A stretch of DNA of 64,000 nucleotides. It comes from Clostridia bacterium. GTDB taxonomy: Bacteria; Bacillota_A; Clostridia; UBA1212; UBA1255. Shown one piece after another: positions 53,653 to 62,188 of this stretch. The position numbers and the translations under genes were made by a program. The DNA is taken from positions 20,925-84,924 of the forward strand of contig JAFWZH010000232.1 of assembly GCA_017522515.1 (NCBI GenBank), in the 5' to 3' direction. The notes beneath the pieces were generated by a model. It did no database searches and was not told the DNA's origin. It saw only the letters and a program-made list of their open reading frames with translations. Position 1 is the stretch's first letter; every line of letters begins with the position of its first letter.

Positions 53653-55568
53653 TTACACCAAGATTTTCTTTTAAGTACAACGATGTGCCTTTTGATGAAT
53701 TGGAAAAGACTGTTGTTGAAACTGATTCCGGAATTCTTTATACACTGCCTGACGGATTGCAAGTAGAATGTCGTATTGAGAAATTCCCAAAGTATAACGT
53801 TATTAAATGGACCAACTATTGGTATAACAATACAGATCATGATAGTGGTATTGTTTCTGATTTGTGGGACTGTGATACTATGGCAACGTTTGATGCAGAC
53901 CCTGTAAAGACAAGAAAAAACAAGCATTCCGTATGGACAACAGATACACTAAAGCTTTGTGTGACTGATGGCGCGAATATTACAGATTACGATAATATGA
54001 CGTATGATATGCGTTTTTGGCCAAATGAAACCTTAAAAGTTGCAAATCATTCCGGCAGAAGCGGAATGGGTAAATCGCCTTTTCTTGAATTAAACAGAAA
54101 AGAAAAGGGCGTTTTGCTTGCAGTAGGTTGGACGGGACAGTGGAATACTCAGTTTGAGCGAGGAGAAAAAGATGTTCGTATGCTTTCGAGAATAGAAGGC
54201 GTGAAGTTTTATATGAGACCGGGCGAGAAATTCCGTACAGCATCAACTACAATCCTTGAATATGAAAACGGTCAAGCCAATGGACACAATATGTGGAGAC
54301 GGTATGTTAAAGACTGTGTTTCGCCTGTTGGAAAGCAAGAAAGAGATAAAAAATGTCCTTTTTCCGCTATCTTTTGGGGAGGCATTCCTTCTGATACGTT
54401 AAGAAAACGCTGGCAAGGTATTTTTGATGAAAAGCTCCCGTTTGATTATTTTTGGATGGATGCGGGATGGTATGAGCCGCTTAAAGGTGAAACTTGTGCG
54501 GAACAGTCTGCGGAATGGGGCACTGTGGGTACATGGAAAGTCAGCAAAAAGTATCACCCTAACGGCTTGCGAGACGTCGTGGATTGGTTAAGAGAAAAAG
54601 ACATTAAATTCCAACTTTGGTTTGAACCGGAAAGAATTAATTTAAATGTTGAACCTTGGACGGAGTACATGAAGCCTTTGCACAATCTTGAGGATAAGAA
54701 TGTTATTATAGCGCTCCACAAGGATGAGGTTGCAGATCAGCTCATAGAGCTTGTCAGTAACAAAATAGAGGAATTGGGAGTTACGCTCTACAGACAAGAT
54801 TATAATATAGGTCCTATTCCTTTTTGGCGTTTAAATGATGAAGAAAATCGTGAGGGCGTTAACGAAATAAAATATATTAACAATCTTTACAGATTCTGGG
54901 ATACGCTTTTAGAAAGATTCCCTTATTTGCTCATAGATAACTGTGCCGGCGGTGGCCACAGAGTTGATATTGAATCACTTGCTCGTTCTATACCTCTTTG
55001 GAGAAGTGACTTTTGCAGTATTTGGGACAATGTACCGGAGGGTTATCAATTACAGGAAATCGGAAATGCATGGTGGTATCCTTACTCAGGTGTAGGCTTT
55101 GGCCCGACTCTGGGAGATACTTACAATTTTAGAAGTGCTTATGCACCGGGAATGACTATTCGTACATGGGAACATGCTGACCCTGAGTGGGAAGTTGGTG
55201 CTACAAACGAGCCTTTTGATTGGGCAAGGAAATATTTTAATGAATATTTATCTGTTCAGCATTATTTCTCTTGTGATTTTTATCCTTTAATCAAAAATTC
55301 TAAAGAAACAATATCATGGGCTGCATATCAATATGATGAGCCGGAGAGTTGCAGCGGTATAATACTTGCATTCCGTAGAGAAGAGTGTCCGTTTGCTGTT
55401 GCAGACGTAATGCCGGGCGGAGTGGCAGAGGATAAAACATACGAGTTTGTAAATGTTGATACACAGGAAAAACTCGTTGTCACCGGAGCAGAGCTGAAAA
55501 AGAATGGCTTGAAGCTTGAAATCAAGAATAAGAGAGAGTCTTTGTTGATTAAATATAGCTACAAATGA
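53649..55568 (+). CDS. GH36 family alpha-galactosidase
   Basis: A 639-residue glycosidase without signal peptide, acting on internalised alpha-galactosides such as melibiose or raffinose. The core barrel has FDYFWMDAGWYEP, FQLWFEPERIN, the nucleophile Asp384 in LYRQDYN and the acid/base Asp454 in PLWRSDF after DNCAGGGHR. It overlaps the papain-like gene by an ATGA. The following epimerase-like gene would supply alpha/beta sugar conversion. No sugar transporter lies nearby. Confidence 0.92.
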   Translation: MITPRFSFKYNDVPFDELEKTVVETDSGILYTLPDGLQVECRIEKFPKYNVIKWTNYWYNNTDHDSGIVSDLWDCDTMATFDADPVKTRKNKHSVWTTDTLKLCVTDGANITDYDNMTYDMRFWPNETLKVANHSGRSGMGKSPFLELNRKEKGVLLAVGWTGQWNTQFERGEKDVRMLSRIEGVKFYMRPGEKFRTASTTILEYENGQANGHNMWRRYVKDCVSPVGKQERDKKCPFSAIFWGGIPSDTLRKRWQGIFDEKLPFDYFWMDAGWYEPLKGETCAEQSAEWGTVGTWKVSKKYHPNGLRDVVDWLREKDIKFQLWFEPERINLNVEPWTEYMKPLHNLEDKNVIIALHKDEVADQLIELVSNKIEELGVTLYRQDYNIGPIPFWRLNDEENREGVNEIKYINNLYRFWDTLLERFPYLLIDNCAGGGHRVDIESLARSIPLWRSDFCSIWDNVPEGYQLQEIGNAWWYPYSGVGFGPTLGDTYNFRSAYAPGMTIRTWEHADPEWEVGATNEPFDWARKYFNEYLSVQHYFSCDFYPLIKNSKETISWAAYQYDEPESCSGIILAFRREECPFAVADVMPGGVAEDKTYEFVNVDTQEKLVVTGAELKKNGLKLEIKNKRESLLIKYSYK

Positions 55569-55596
55569 TTGCCTTTGGCGGTTAGGAGATATTTAT

Positions 55597-56616
55597 ATGA
55601 AAAATTTAAATGAATACAGCAAAAATGATTTGCTTCGCCTTGCAGGTTCGGAGGAGCAACTTTACAGCGTTAAAAGGTATATGATAGAAGATGGTAAGGG
55701 CAAAGGGAGCAGCATATATCAAGTTACAACGGGAGGAAAACTCCAATATGACGTAGCTGTAGATAATGCAATGGATTTGACAAATCTGTCATATAATGGT
55801 GTAAATATAAGCTATATTTCCAAAAACGGCAGCGTTATTTCTCCGTATGCTTACGAAAACAGCGGCAATATTTTCGGACAGACTTTTAATGGCGGCATGC
55901 TTTATACTTGCGGACTCAGAAATACAGGCAGTGCTGTGGTTGAGAATGGTAAATTTTTTGCTACTCACGGCAGAATACATTCTGTCCCTTCGGAAAATTG
56001 CAGCGCGATTTGTGAGGACGGCAAAATTACATTAAAGGGATACATCAGAGAAACAGAGCTTTTCGGCCATTCTCTGGAGCTTAAAAGGACCATTACATCA
56101 GAGGTCGGCAGTTCCAAAATTATAATTGATGATGTTCTTACAAACAAGACTCCGGAGAACGAGGAATATATGATTATTTATCATATGAATTTCGGTTTTC
56201 CGTTCCTTTCACCGGCTTTAAAAATGTGGCTGCCGGAGAATATTGAGACTGTTCCTGCTTCTGAGCATGCGGCTGAATATTCCGGCAGAGAAACTGAGTT
56301 TACAATGCCTATTGATGGTGAGGATGAAACTCTGTTTTTCCATACTTCCAATGATAAGGGAGAGAAGAAACTTGCTTGTGTGAGACTTGAAAATCCTGAG
56401 CTGGGCATAGGGGCGACAGTAAAGTATTCCGTAGACACTTTACCTATCATGGCACAGTGGAGATGTATGAGGAGCGGAGAGTATGTGCTTGGTATTGAGC
56501 CGACAAACTCTTATGTAATGAGCAGAACGAAAGAACGTGAGAATGGTACAATCGGAATGTTGCCTGCTTTTGAGAGCGTAAATATGCACGTAGAATTGGA
56601 ATTTTACGATTTATAA
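55597..56616 (+). CDS. DUF4432 family aldose 1-epimerase-like protein
   Basis: A 339-residue beta-sandwich protein related to galactose mutarotase. The wording DVAVDNAMDLTNLSYNGVNISY, NGGMLYTCGLRNTG, THGRIHSVP and IYHMNFGFPFLSP (split blocks) fits DUF4432. The His in THGRIH and in YHMNFG may be the catalytic pair, and Glu in LGIEPTN the base. It follows the GH36 gene 28 bases downstream and likely handles the released sugar. Confidence 0.85.
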   Translation: MKNLNEYSKNDLLRLAGSEEQLYSVKRYMIEDGKGKGSSIYQVTTGGKLQYDVAVDNAMDLTNLSYNGVNISYISKNGSVISPYAYENSGNIFGQTFNGGMLYTCGLRNTGSAVVENGKFFATHGRIHSVPSENCSAICEDGKITLKGYIRETELFGHSLELKRTITSEVGSSKIIIDDVLTNKTPENEEYMIIYHMNFGFPFLSPALKMWLPENIETVPASEHAAEYSGRETEFTMPIDGEDETLFFHTSNDKGEKKLACVRLENPELGIGATVKYSVDTLPIMAQWRCMRSGEYVLGIEPTNSYVMSRTKERENGTIGMLPAFESVNMHVELEFYDL

Positions 56617-56668
56617 AAGGCAATGTGGGATTAAGAAAAATTTTATTTAAAATTTGTCAATTTAGGTA

Positions 56669-56697
56669 TTGACAAGGAGCAGATTAAACAGTATAAT
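56669..56697 (+). promoter_or_regulatory. Strong promoter of tRNA-Leu
   Basis: Perfect TTGACA at 56669-56674 and TATAAT at 56692-56697 with a 17-base spacer. Confidence 0.9.
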
Positions 56698-56703
56698 TGC
56701 AAT

Positions 56704-56733
56704 CGCTGTTTGCGAGATGGTTTGTAAACAGCG
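56704..56733 (+). other. Hairpin in the tRNA-Leu 5' leader
   Basis: CGCTGTTT (56704-56711) pairs with AAACAGCG (56726-56733), leaving 6 bases before the tRNA. It may guide RNase P processing. Confidence 0.5.
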
Positions 56734-56739
56734 AAGAAT

Positions 56740-56823
56740 GCGACCGTGGCGGAATTGGCAGACGCGCACGTTTGAGGGGCGTGTGGTACTCCCGTACGAG
56801 TTCAAGTCTCGTCGGTCGCACCA
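56740..56823 (+). tRNA. tRNA-Leu (anticodon GAG)
   Basis: 84 bases with encoded CCA. Acceptor stem GCGACCG/CGGTCGC, anticodon stem CACGT/GCGTG with loop TTGAGGG (anticodon GAG), a long variable arm (GGTACTCCCGTAC) as usual for leucine, and T arm ACGAG-TTCAAGT-CTCGT. Confidence 0.96.
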
Positions 56824-56866
56824 AAAAAGAAGTAACTTTTGGTAGACAAAAGTTACTTCTTTTTTT
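56823..56866 (+). terminator. Strong intrinsic terminator after tRNA-Leu
   Basis: A 19-pair stem, 56823-56841 with 56847-56865, around GTAGA, ending in a run of T. Because the stem begins in A and ends in T it works in both directions. Confidence 0.9.
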
Positions 56867-56869
56867 ATC

Positions 56870-56932
56870 CAAGCCTGCGGCTTGATGAGATGCAACACTT
56901 CGTGTTGATGATATGCAATTCCTTCGGAATTG
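56870..56932 (+). repeat. Three small hairpins at exact 23-base spacing
   Basis: Hairpins start at 56870 (CAAGCC-TGC-GGCTTG), 56893 (CAACAC-TTC-GTGTTG) and 56916 (CAATTCC-TTC-GGAATTG). The links are ATGAGATG and ATGATATG, and ATGA follows the last. Each stem starts CAA and ends TTG but differs inside, so base pairing is kept while the sequence varies. The function is unknown; it may be RNA structure downstream of the tRNA or a small mobile repeat. Confidence 0.8.
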
Positions 56933-57023
56933 ATGAAACAACCTACAAAAACCACAGAAATCTTTGTGGCCGAATTAGGAGAATGTTGATAGCAAGTTGC
57001 AAAACCCTAAAGGAGAATATGAA

Positions 57024-57497
57024 ATGAAGAAAACCCTTCAATGTGACATTCCATTACTTGCCCCTATCGGCAAAGTAATGGTTCCTATCAAAATCACTTA
57101 TGATGATAAGGAAGTCATAATCGACTCTAAATCAGAAATCACTTTGTTGTATAACGGAATGGAATACAAAGGATATGGTGCAGATTATCTCTGGACAGAT
57201 ACGCTTGCTGATTTACAAATGAAGCTTCCCAAAGATGTGAAACTGGCTTGCTGTATGACCTGCCGACACGGCAATATGTGTCCTTACGGAAATGAAGAAA
57301 ATCAGCTCATTTGCACAAAAGACATAACAATAACGAGCAAAGAGGATATGCTTGACTTGTTTGATCAAACAGAGCCCTTTGAAGAACGAGCGGTTGCTTC
57401 TCTCGACTTTTGTGAAGATTTTGTTTATCAAAGCGATGACTACTACACATATAATGATTATTTTTATCAGTTAAGCCGAAAGATGGCAGACAAATAG
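57024..57497 (+). CDS. Uncharacterised cysteine-containing protein
   Basis: A 157-residue acidic protein with no signal peptide or membrane segment and no recognised family. Residues about 1-65 look beta-rich; a cysteine group CCMTCRHGNMCPYG with a later Cys in NQLIC (about residues 77-99) could bind zinc or an iron-sulfur cluster; the C-terminus is rich in Asp and Tyr. AAAGGAG lies 8 bases before the chosen ATG; TTG 56997 is unlikely. The spacing to the tRNA repeat suggests an insertion site near tRNA-Leu. Confidence 0.7.
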   Translation: MKKTLQCDIPLLAPIGKVMVPIKITYDDKEVIIDSKSEITLLYNGMEYKGYGADYLWTDTLADLQMKLPKDVKLACCMTCRHGNMCPYGNEENQLICTKDITITSKEDMLDLFDQTEPFEERAVASLDFCEDFVYQSDDYYTYNDYFYQLSRKMADK

Positions 57498-57565
57498 AAG
57501 ATTAATACTACTTTTGGTGGTTTTTACCCCTACTTATACACCGTTTAGTCGTTCTTTCGCAAATA

Positions 57566-57608
57566 AGACCGATCATCTTGATACGAAAAGTATCTGAATG
57601 GTCGGTCT
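57566..57608 (+). terminator. Intrinsic terminator after the cysteine-containing gene
   Basis: AGACCGA (57566-57572) pairs with TCGGTCT (57602-57608), with inner pairing GATAC/GTATC around GAAAA, then GTTATTTTGC. The rest of the 57498-57704 gap shows no gene. Confidence 0.7.
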
Positions 57609-57704
57609 GTTATTTTGCTATTTTTGCGATACTATGATAAAATCAGTTAGACAAACTTGAATAGGTCGAACTGATTGTAAAATAGGAATTTGTAAGGTGT
57701 CAAA

Positions 57705-58106
57705 ATGAGGCTCGATGGATTTGGAATATTTGTAGAAGATATGGCAAAAATGATTTGCTTTTATCGAGATGTTTTAGGGTTTGAAATAAAAGAAGATGAA
57801 GATGCTTCAAATGTTTATTTGATTAAAGATGATACATTATTTCTTTTGTACGGAAGAAAAGATTTTGAGAAAATGACAAGCCGTAAATATGAATACATAA
57901 AAGGGCTCAATGGCCACACAGAAATTGCATTGTATGTTGATAGTTTTGAGGAAGTAGATGCTGAATACGAAAAGGCTATCAGCAAAGGGGCAGTCTCCGT
58001 ATTAGAGCCTGTAACTGAACCTTGGGGACAAAGAACCTGTTATATTGCAGACCCCGAGGGGAATTTGATTGAGATAGGTTCTTTTAATAAGCCGTTTAGA
58101 TGTTGA
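57705..58106 (+). CDS. VOC family (glyoxalase/bleomycin resistance type) protein
   Basis: A 133-residue vicinal oxygen chelate protein. Typical are GIFVEDMAKMICFYRDVLGFEI at the start (in pieces), a Glu/His in HTEIALYV and DPEGNLIEIGSF at the end. The first metal His is replaced (GFGIFVED), so the metal site may be partial. Substrate unknown: members include glyoxalases and drug-binding proteins. It is monocistronic. Confidence 0.85.
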   Translation: MRLDGFGIFVEDMAKMICFYRDVLGFEIKEDEDASNVYLIKDDTLFLLYGRKDFEKMTSRKYEYIKGLNGHTEIALYVDSFEEVDAEYEKAISKGAVSVLEPVTEPWGQRTCYIADPEGNLIEIGSFNKPFRC

Positions 58107-58388
58107 TGTTTCGTTTTTTGGGCGCGTCAAATCCTAATTTGAATAGCAAGATTTTTTGAGATGTTATTGCTTATTCATAACACACAGTAAAATGCTCTAA
58201 AACCGCCTTAAATAAAGGGTTTTCCGCAAACAACTCTTTCATCCCACTATACGGTGTTATACCGTTTTACCCTTGTGCCGAGAGATAATAAGGGCAAAAT
58301 CAAGGGCAAGAATCATCAAAATCTTATGTTTTAAATTTGGGAAACGAACTGTTGCAATGTGAATTTACAAATGAATTGAGGACTTATC

Positions 58389-58877
58389 GTGAAGAGAGCC
58401 AAATTGTTTGCAATCACATTGCAGTCGAAATCCGGTCTTGTTTTCTTTGCCGTCTTATCGGCATATAATCTTCTGTTGGGCGTGTATCTGAAAGACTTTC
58501 TTGTACTTTTGCCTGTGCTGTTAACGTTTTATTTGCTCTCGGTGTTGCCGACCTTATTTTTCGTCCTGAAAATACGGTCAACATCTATGCGGGCAGTTGT
58601 GCTTATTGTCCTATTCTTCGTCATGCTAATGAGTATTGTTAGCGCTCTTTCCTGCCGCAGTCAAAATATCCATTGCTATGCCGTTGACGGTGTATCCTAT
58701 AAAGACAGCGCGGCTCGGCACACTTGGAACCGCGTGTACTATGATGGAGCTTGGTGGAACGTGGATATAACGACTGACAACTCAAGAACAGCCAACGGCA
58801 AAGAACTCTACGGTTTCCACAAGCTTGAAGGGGCTTTCGTTCCCGACGAAGACTTTTTCATAACGAAAATCTATTGA
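58389..58877 (+). pseudogene. Chimera of membrane segments and the C-terminal end of a transglutaminase-like domain
   Basis: A 162-residue reading frame from GTG 58389. Residues about 1-85 hold two to three hydrophobic helices. Residues about 86-162 read as the last part of a transglutaminase-like domain: SCRSQNIHCYAVDG, then HTWNRVYYDGAWWNVDITTD with the catalytic His and Asp. The part with the nucleophile Cys is missing, so it cannot be an active peptidase of this family. A deletion that fused the two ends is the simplest reading. The preceding 58107-58388 shows no gene. Confidence 0.6.
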
Positions 58878-58919
58878 AACTAAACCTCTGCGTTTTTTGG
58901 ATGCAGAGGTTTAGTTTTT
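58877..58919. terminator. Bidirectional terminator between convergent genes
   Basis: AAACTAAACCTCTGC (58877-58891) pairs fully with GCAGAGGTTTAGTTT (58903-58917), followed by T on both strands. It separates the transglutaminase remnant from the XRE gene. Confidence 0.88.
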
Positions 58920-58922
58920 CTT

Positions 58923-59147
58923 TTATTTCTTTTCTCCGTTTAGAATCCATTCCGGATCATAACCGAACTCCATGCCAATGAGCTTAGCGAGCATAGGGGA
59001 GATGGTTTTGTTCTGCTTGGTGCCTGGGCGGCTGTTGCTTGTCAGGATATAAAGGTAATTTTCTGACATACCGACACGCTTGGCAAATTCGCGCTTCGAT
59101 AGTTTTTGTTCAGCAATGATTTTGTTGAGTCGTGCTTTCAGTGTCAT
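58923..59147 (-). CDS. Small XRE/Cro-like DNA-binding protein
   Basis: A 74-residue helix-turn-helix protein with LNKIIAEQKLSKREFAKRVG and MSENYLYILTSNSRPGTKQN, phage-repressor style, and an end LAKLIGMEFGYDPEWILNG. There is no sensing domain. GGGAGA precedes the ATG, which overlaps the stop of the LuxR-type gene by 4 bases. It is the last gene of the three-gene operon and probably regulates it or its targets. Confidence 0.85.
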   Translation of the reverse strand: MTLKARLNKIIAEQKLSKREFAKRVGMSENYLYILTSNSRPGTKQNKTISPMLAKLIGMEFGYDPEWILNGEKK

Positions 59148-60808
59148 GTGTTCGGATCTCCCTTCTTATCCTGCTGCTGTTTTAATGCTGCAAAACGTAG
59201 AAGTTGTTTTCTGGAGGAAACACCGAGCTTGCCGTATATGTTTTTGTTGTGATACTTCATGGTGTTTTCCTGAATGCCGAGAATTGCAGCAATTTCTTGC
59301 GCTGTCTTGCCTTCCAAATACAGCTCGTAAATGCGGGATTCGGTTGGCGTTAACGTTTTCAGATTGCAGATAAAGAAGTCGTAGTCCTCAAGAACGATCT
59401 TCTTCTTTTGTTCTTCGGTCAAGTGTAGGATCTCGTTCTGAGCCAGCTCGTATTCCTCAAGCGCTTTCTCGTAGGCTGCCTTTGTTCGCTGAGCTTCCTC
59501 CTCGGCGGCTTGCTTTGCTGCCTGCAGGAGCTGTAGCTGCTCCTCGTAAGCTACGTCTCTTTGCGCAAGATAATCAAAGAGGTCGTCGATCTCACGAATC
59601 TTTAACTGCCCTCCGTGCTCTCCACTGCACTTTACCTGATCGATCTTCCGAAGAATAGGAGCAACGTATTTTTTGCTCATAAACAAACAATAAGTAAGAG
59701 CAACTAAAATGACAAATAAGATGATCCCGGCTGTTTTTATTTGTCCTTCGCGGATCTGTGCGTTGTACTGACTCTCAGTCATCATGAGCGCCACGGTAAA
59801 GGTGCGGTTGCCGAGCTTTATGCTCTGTGTCTTACCGATACATTTTTCCGAACCAAAGTCAAATACAGTACTGTCGTTTCGCTTTGAAACCTTTATAGAA
59901 TCTTCGCTTGTAGCATTGTATCGATTTGAATTGAATTGTCCGGTGAAGCTTTCCTGATCTTCGTCAAGAAGTGCGCCGACAAGCTGTCCCAGCTTGCTGT
60001 CGTTTGCCTTCTTCGATAACTGAAAATACAAGTCGTTTATTTCAAAGCCGCAAACACCGATGATATTGTCTCTCGCATCACGGATCGGCGTATATACGTA
60101 CCGTGCTCGCTCCCAAGTATCCGGGATGTCGACGGTTGGACTTAGGATATAGTAGGTTCCCTTGGTGAAATCAGATTCACAGTTGTTGAAGAAATCTGTA
60201 CGCATTTCGTTGCTCCAACCGCTATGGAAGGTTAGGTTGCCTTCTTTGCCGGTGGAGAAGGAGCCTCGGTACAGGGCAATTTCATTGTTAACGGTACTTT
60301 CGGAATACAGATTGATGTACTTGAGATAAATACCGTTGTACAGCTGAGGGTCGGATTGACCGTTGACCGTGGTATCCAAAATGTAGAATGCACCGCTGCT
60401 TGGAGCAAGCTGCATATTCAGATAAACGGTGTTGTACAGCTCAAGCTGTAACGCCGAAAGCGCTTCGGTATTATTTTTCAGATCTTCAAATGTAAGATTG
60501 TTATCAACCAAAAAGTGTTCCAATGTTGCTTCAATCTGATCGGAAAAGGAAAGTGTGTGAGCCGCAACCTTGTCGTAGTCGTCCTCAATGGAGTCCGCGT
60601 AAGACAAAAGCTGAGTATCCAGCACCTCCATGACCCTTGCATTCGTTGGATTCATTACGCCAAACAGGTTCAAAAGAAGCAAGATCAAAGATAGCACTAA
60701 GGCAATTGCCGAGATAATGTACAGGACAAAACGTCTGCGCATGGATACGCCTTCTGCTTTAACCTGTTTAATGATGCTTGTGATATTGATTTTTTGGAGT
60801 CGTTTCAT
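59144..60808 (-). CDS. Membrane sensor with extracytoplasmic domain, coiled coil and LuxR-type DNA-binding domain
   Basis: A 554-residue one-component receptor. Membrane segment one is at about residues 27-50; an extracytoplasmic, Cache-like domain fills about 55-345 (VYTPIRDARDNIIGVCGFEIN is Cache wording); membrane segment two is at about 355-375. A long Ala/Glu/Gln coiled coil (about 415-465) leads to a LuxR/GerE helix-turn-helix at the end: LTPTESRIYELYLEGKTAQE and IAAILGIQENTMKYHNKNIY. No receiver or kinase is present. The start may be ATG 60808 or ATG 60742, which has AAGG 7 bases upstream. It lies between the binding protein and the XRE gene. Confidence 0.87.
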   Translation of the reverse strand: MKRLQKINITSIIKQVKAEGVSMRRRFVLYIISAIALVLSLILLLLNLFGVMNPTNARVMEVLDTQLLSYADSIEDDYDKVAAHTLSFSDQIEATLEHFLVDNNLTFEDLKNNTEALSALQLELYNTVYLNMQLAPSSGAFYILDTTVNGQSDPQLYNGIYLKYINLYSESTVNNEIALYRGSFSTGKEGNLTFHSGWSNEMRTDFFNNCESDFTKGTYYILSPTVDIPDTWERARYVYTPIRDARDNIIGVCGFEINDLYFQLSKKANDSKLGQLVGALLDEDQESFTGQFNSNRYNATSEDSIKVSKRNDSTVFDFGSEKCIGKTQSIKLGNRTFTVALMMTESQYNAQIREGQIKTAGIILFVILVALTYCLFMSKKYVAPILRKIDQVKCSGEHGGQLKIREIDDLFDYLAQRDVAYEEQLQLLQAAKQAAEEEAQRTKAAYEKALEEYELAQNEILHLTEEQKKKIVLEDYDFFICNLKTLTPTESRIYELYLEGKTAQEIAAILGIQENTMKYHNKNIYGKLGVSSRKQLLRFAALKQQQDKKGDPNT

Positions 60809-60826
60809 GTCCTTATTTCACGCTCC

Positions 60827-62188
60827 TTATTCGGTTGACAGTGCCTTAAGCTCGGTAAGCGAAGCTTCAACAAGCTCGTTCAGCACCTTGTCAGGATCCT
60901 CGCCATTAGCTACTCGTTTTACATACTGATTGTGAGCAGATGACAAGACCGCTTTAACGTTCTTCTCAAAATTCAACTGGACACCCGAAGCACCGTCGTA
61001 GAGCGGAAGCGCGAAGAAGGAATAGTCCTCAAGCATGGTATCCACTGCATTGTAAACGCTACGGTAGCTTTCTTTTTCGATTGTACTGGTGTCTTTAAAC
61101 AATGTGTTAAAAGCCTCGGTGGTAACAGGAAGATAGCCGGCGTTGGTTACGAAATCAAGGTTGTGCTCCTTCTCAGTCAACCACTTGGCAAAGATGTATG
61201 CTGCCTGATTCTTACGATTGTCGCTGCTTTTTACGGCAAAGAGTCCACCACCACGGTAGATCACGCCTGCCGTGTTTTCGGTAAACGTAGGATACGGCAG
61301 TGCGATTGACTCAATAGCTTCAGTGGTATTGTCTGAGTATATCACTTCATCGGGTTGATACAAAACGTCTGCGGTAGAGCCGGTATTAGCAATGATCTCA
61401 ACGGTCTTCCAACGCGCGGCCGCATAACCGTCCTCCAGGCAAATACCGCCGTAAATAGCTGTTTCAGCCAAGGGAACCCATATGGTTCTGAATGCATCAT
61501 CGTCAAGGCGCAGTCTTCCGTTACGAATAAGCTCGCTGCCATTGGCTTTCATGCCCACATAGGCATAGTTATAGTAGTCATTGATTTGCATAAAGTTTTG
61601 ACCGTTCGACCAATCGTAGTATGTACGGGCAGCTTCAAATATACCGTCAAAGGTGTTCAAGCCATCAACGGTAACACCGGTGGCGGTGCTGAAACGGTCA
61701 AACAGGGTTTTGTTGATGTAGAAGGCTTCTGCAGATTTTGCTACAGGAAGCATCAGTAAGCTTTCATCGAAATATCCCTCGGACAGAAAATCCTTATGGA
61801 AATAGGATAATTCCTTTTCTGAGAAATAATCGTCCCAGGACAGAAGTCGATCCTTGCCGATCAGTTCAACAACACGGGGATAAGCCGTAAAGAGATCCGG
61901 CATGGTATCGGCACCGGGCTCTCCGTTTGCCGAAGCAGACAAAGCTTTGTCGATGGCTGAGGAGCTGGTAACCGACTCCACGTTGATGGTGATGCCATTT
62001 TCTTTACCAACCGTTTGGTTAAACTCGTTGATAACGTCGTTCAGCGGCGATTTTGTTTGGCTGCCGTAAACGTGCCACATAGTCAGTGTGACCGGATTTT
62101 CAGGACTGAGTGCTGTGCTGTTTTGTCCGCATCCGGAAAAACAGGTCATCAGGATTACAAAACATAATAAGATTGCGATTCTTTTCAT
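60827..62188 (-). CDS. Extracellular solute-binding lipoprotein (sugar ABC type, family 1)
   Basis: A 453-residue lipoprotein with signal and lipobox CFSGC. The start of the mature domain, VTLTMWHVYGSQ, then INEFNQTVGKENGI and PTFTENTAGVIYRGGGLFAV are typical of family 1 sugar-binding proteins. No permease or ATPase is adjacent; instead the membrane LuxR sensor follows 18 bases downstream, so the protein may be a ligand receptor for it. The ATG at 62188 has GGAAGGTGG upstream. Confidence 0.88.
   Translation of the reverse strand: MKRIAILLCFVILMTCFSGCGQNSTALSPENPVTLTMWHVYGSQTKSPLNDVINEFNQTVGKENGITINVESVTSSSAIDKALSASANGEPGADTMPDLFTAYPRVVELIGKDRLLSWDDYFSEKELSYFHKDFLSEGYFDESLLMLPVAKSAEAFYINKTLFDRFSTATGVTVDGLNTFDGIFEAARTYYDWSNGQNFMQINDYYNYAYVGMKANGSELIRNGRLRLDDDAFRTIWVPLAETAIYGGICLEDGYAAARWKTVEIIANTGSTADVLYQPDEVIYSDNTTEAIESIALPYPTFTENTAGVIYRGGGLFAVKSSDNRKNQAAYIFAKWLTEKEHNLDFVTNAGYLPVTTEAFNTLFKDTSTIEKESYRSVYNAVDTMLEDYSFFALPLYDGASGVQLNFEKNVKAVLSSAHNQYVKRVANGEDPDKVLNELVEASLTELKALSTE

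Noticed and set aside
56662..56955. Minus-strand frames across tRNA-Leu
   Set aside because: They are antisense to a tRNA, its terminator and the hairpin repeat.
58107..58388. Possible gene or att site in this gap, including two AAGGGCAA copies about 12 bases apart
   Set aside because: The frames are short and the repeat is too small to support a site.
56740..58400. Integrated element with att sites at tRNA-Leu
   Set aside because: No second copy of the tRNA 3' end and no integrase was found in the window, so only a suspicion is kept under the composition finding.
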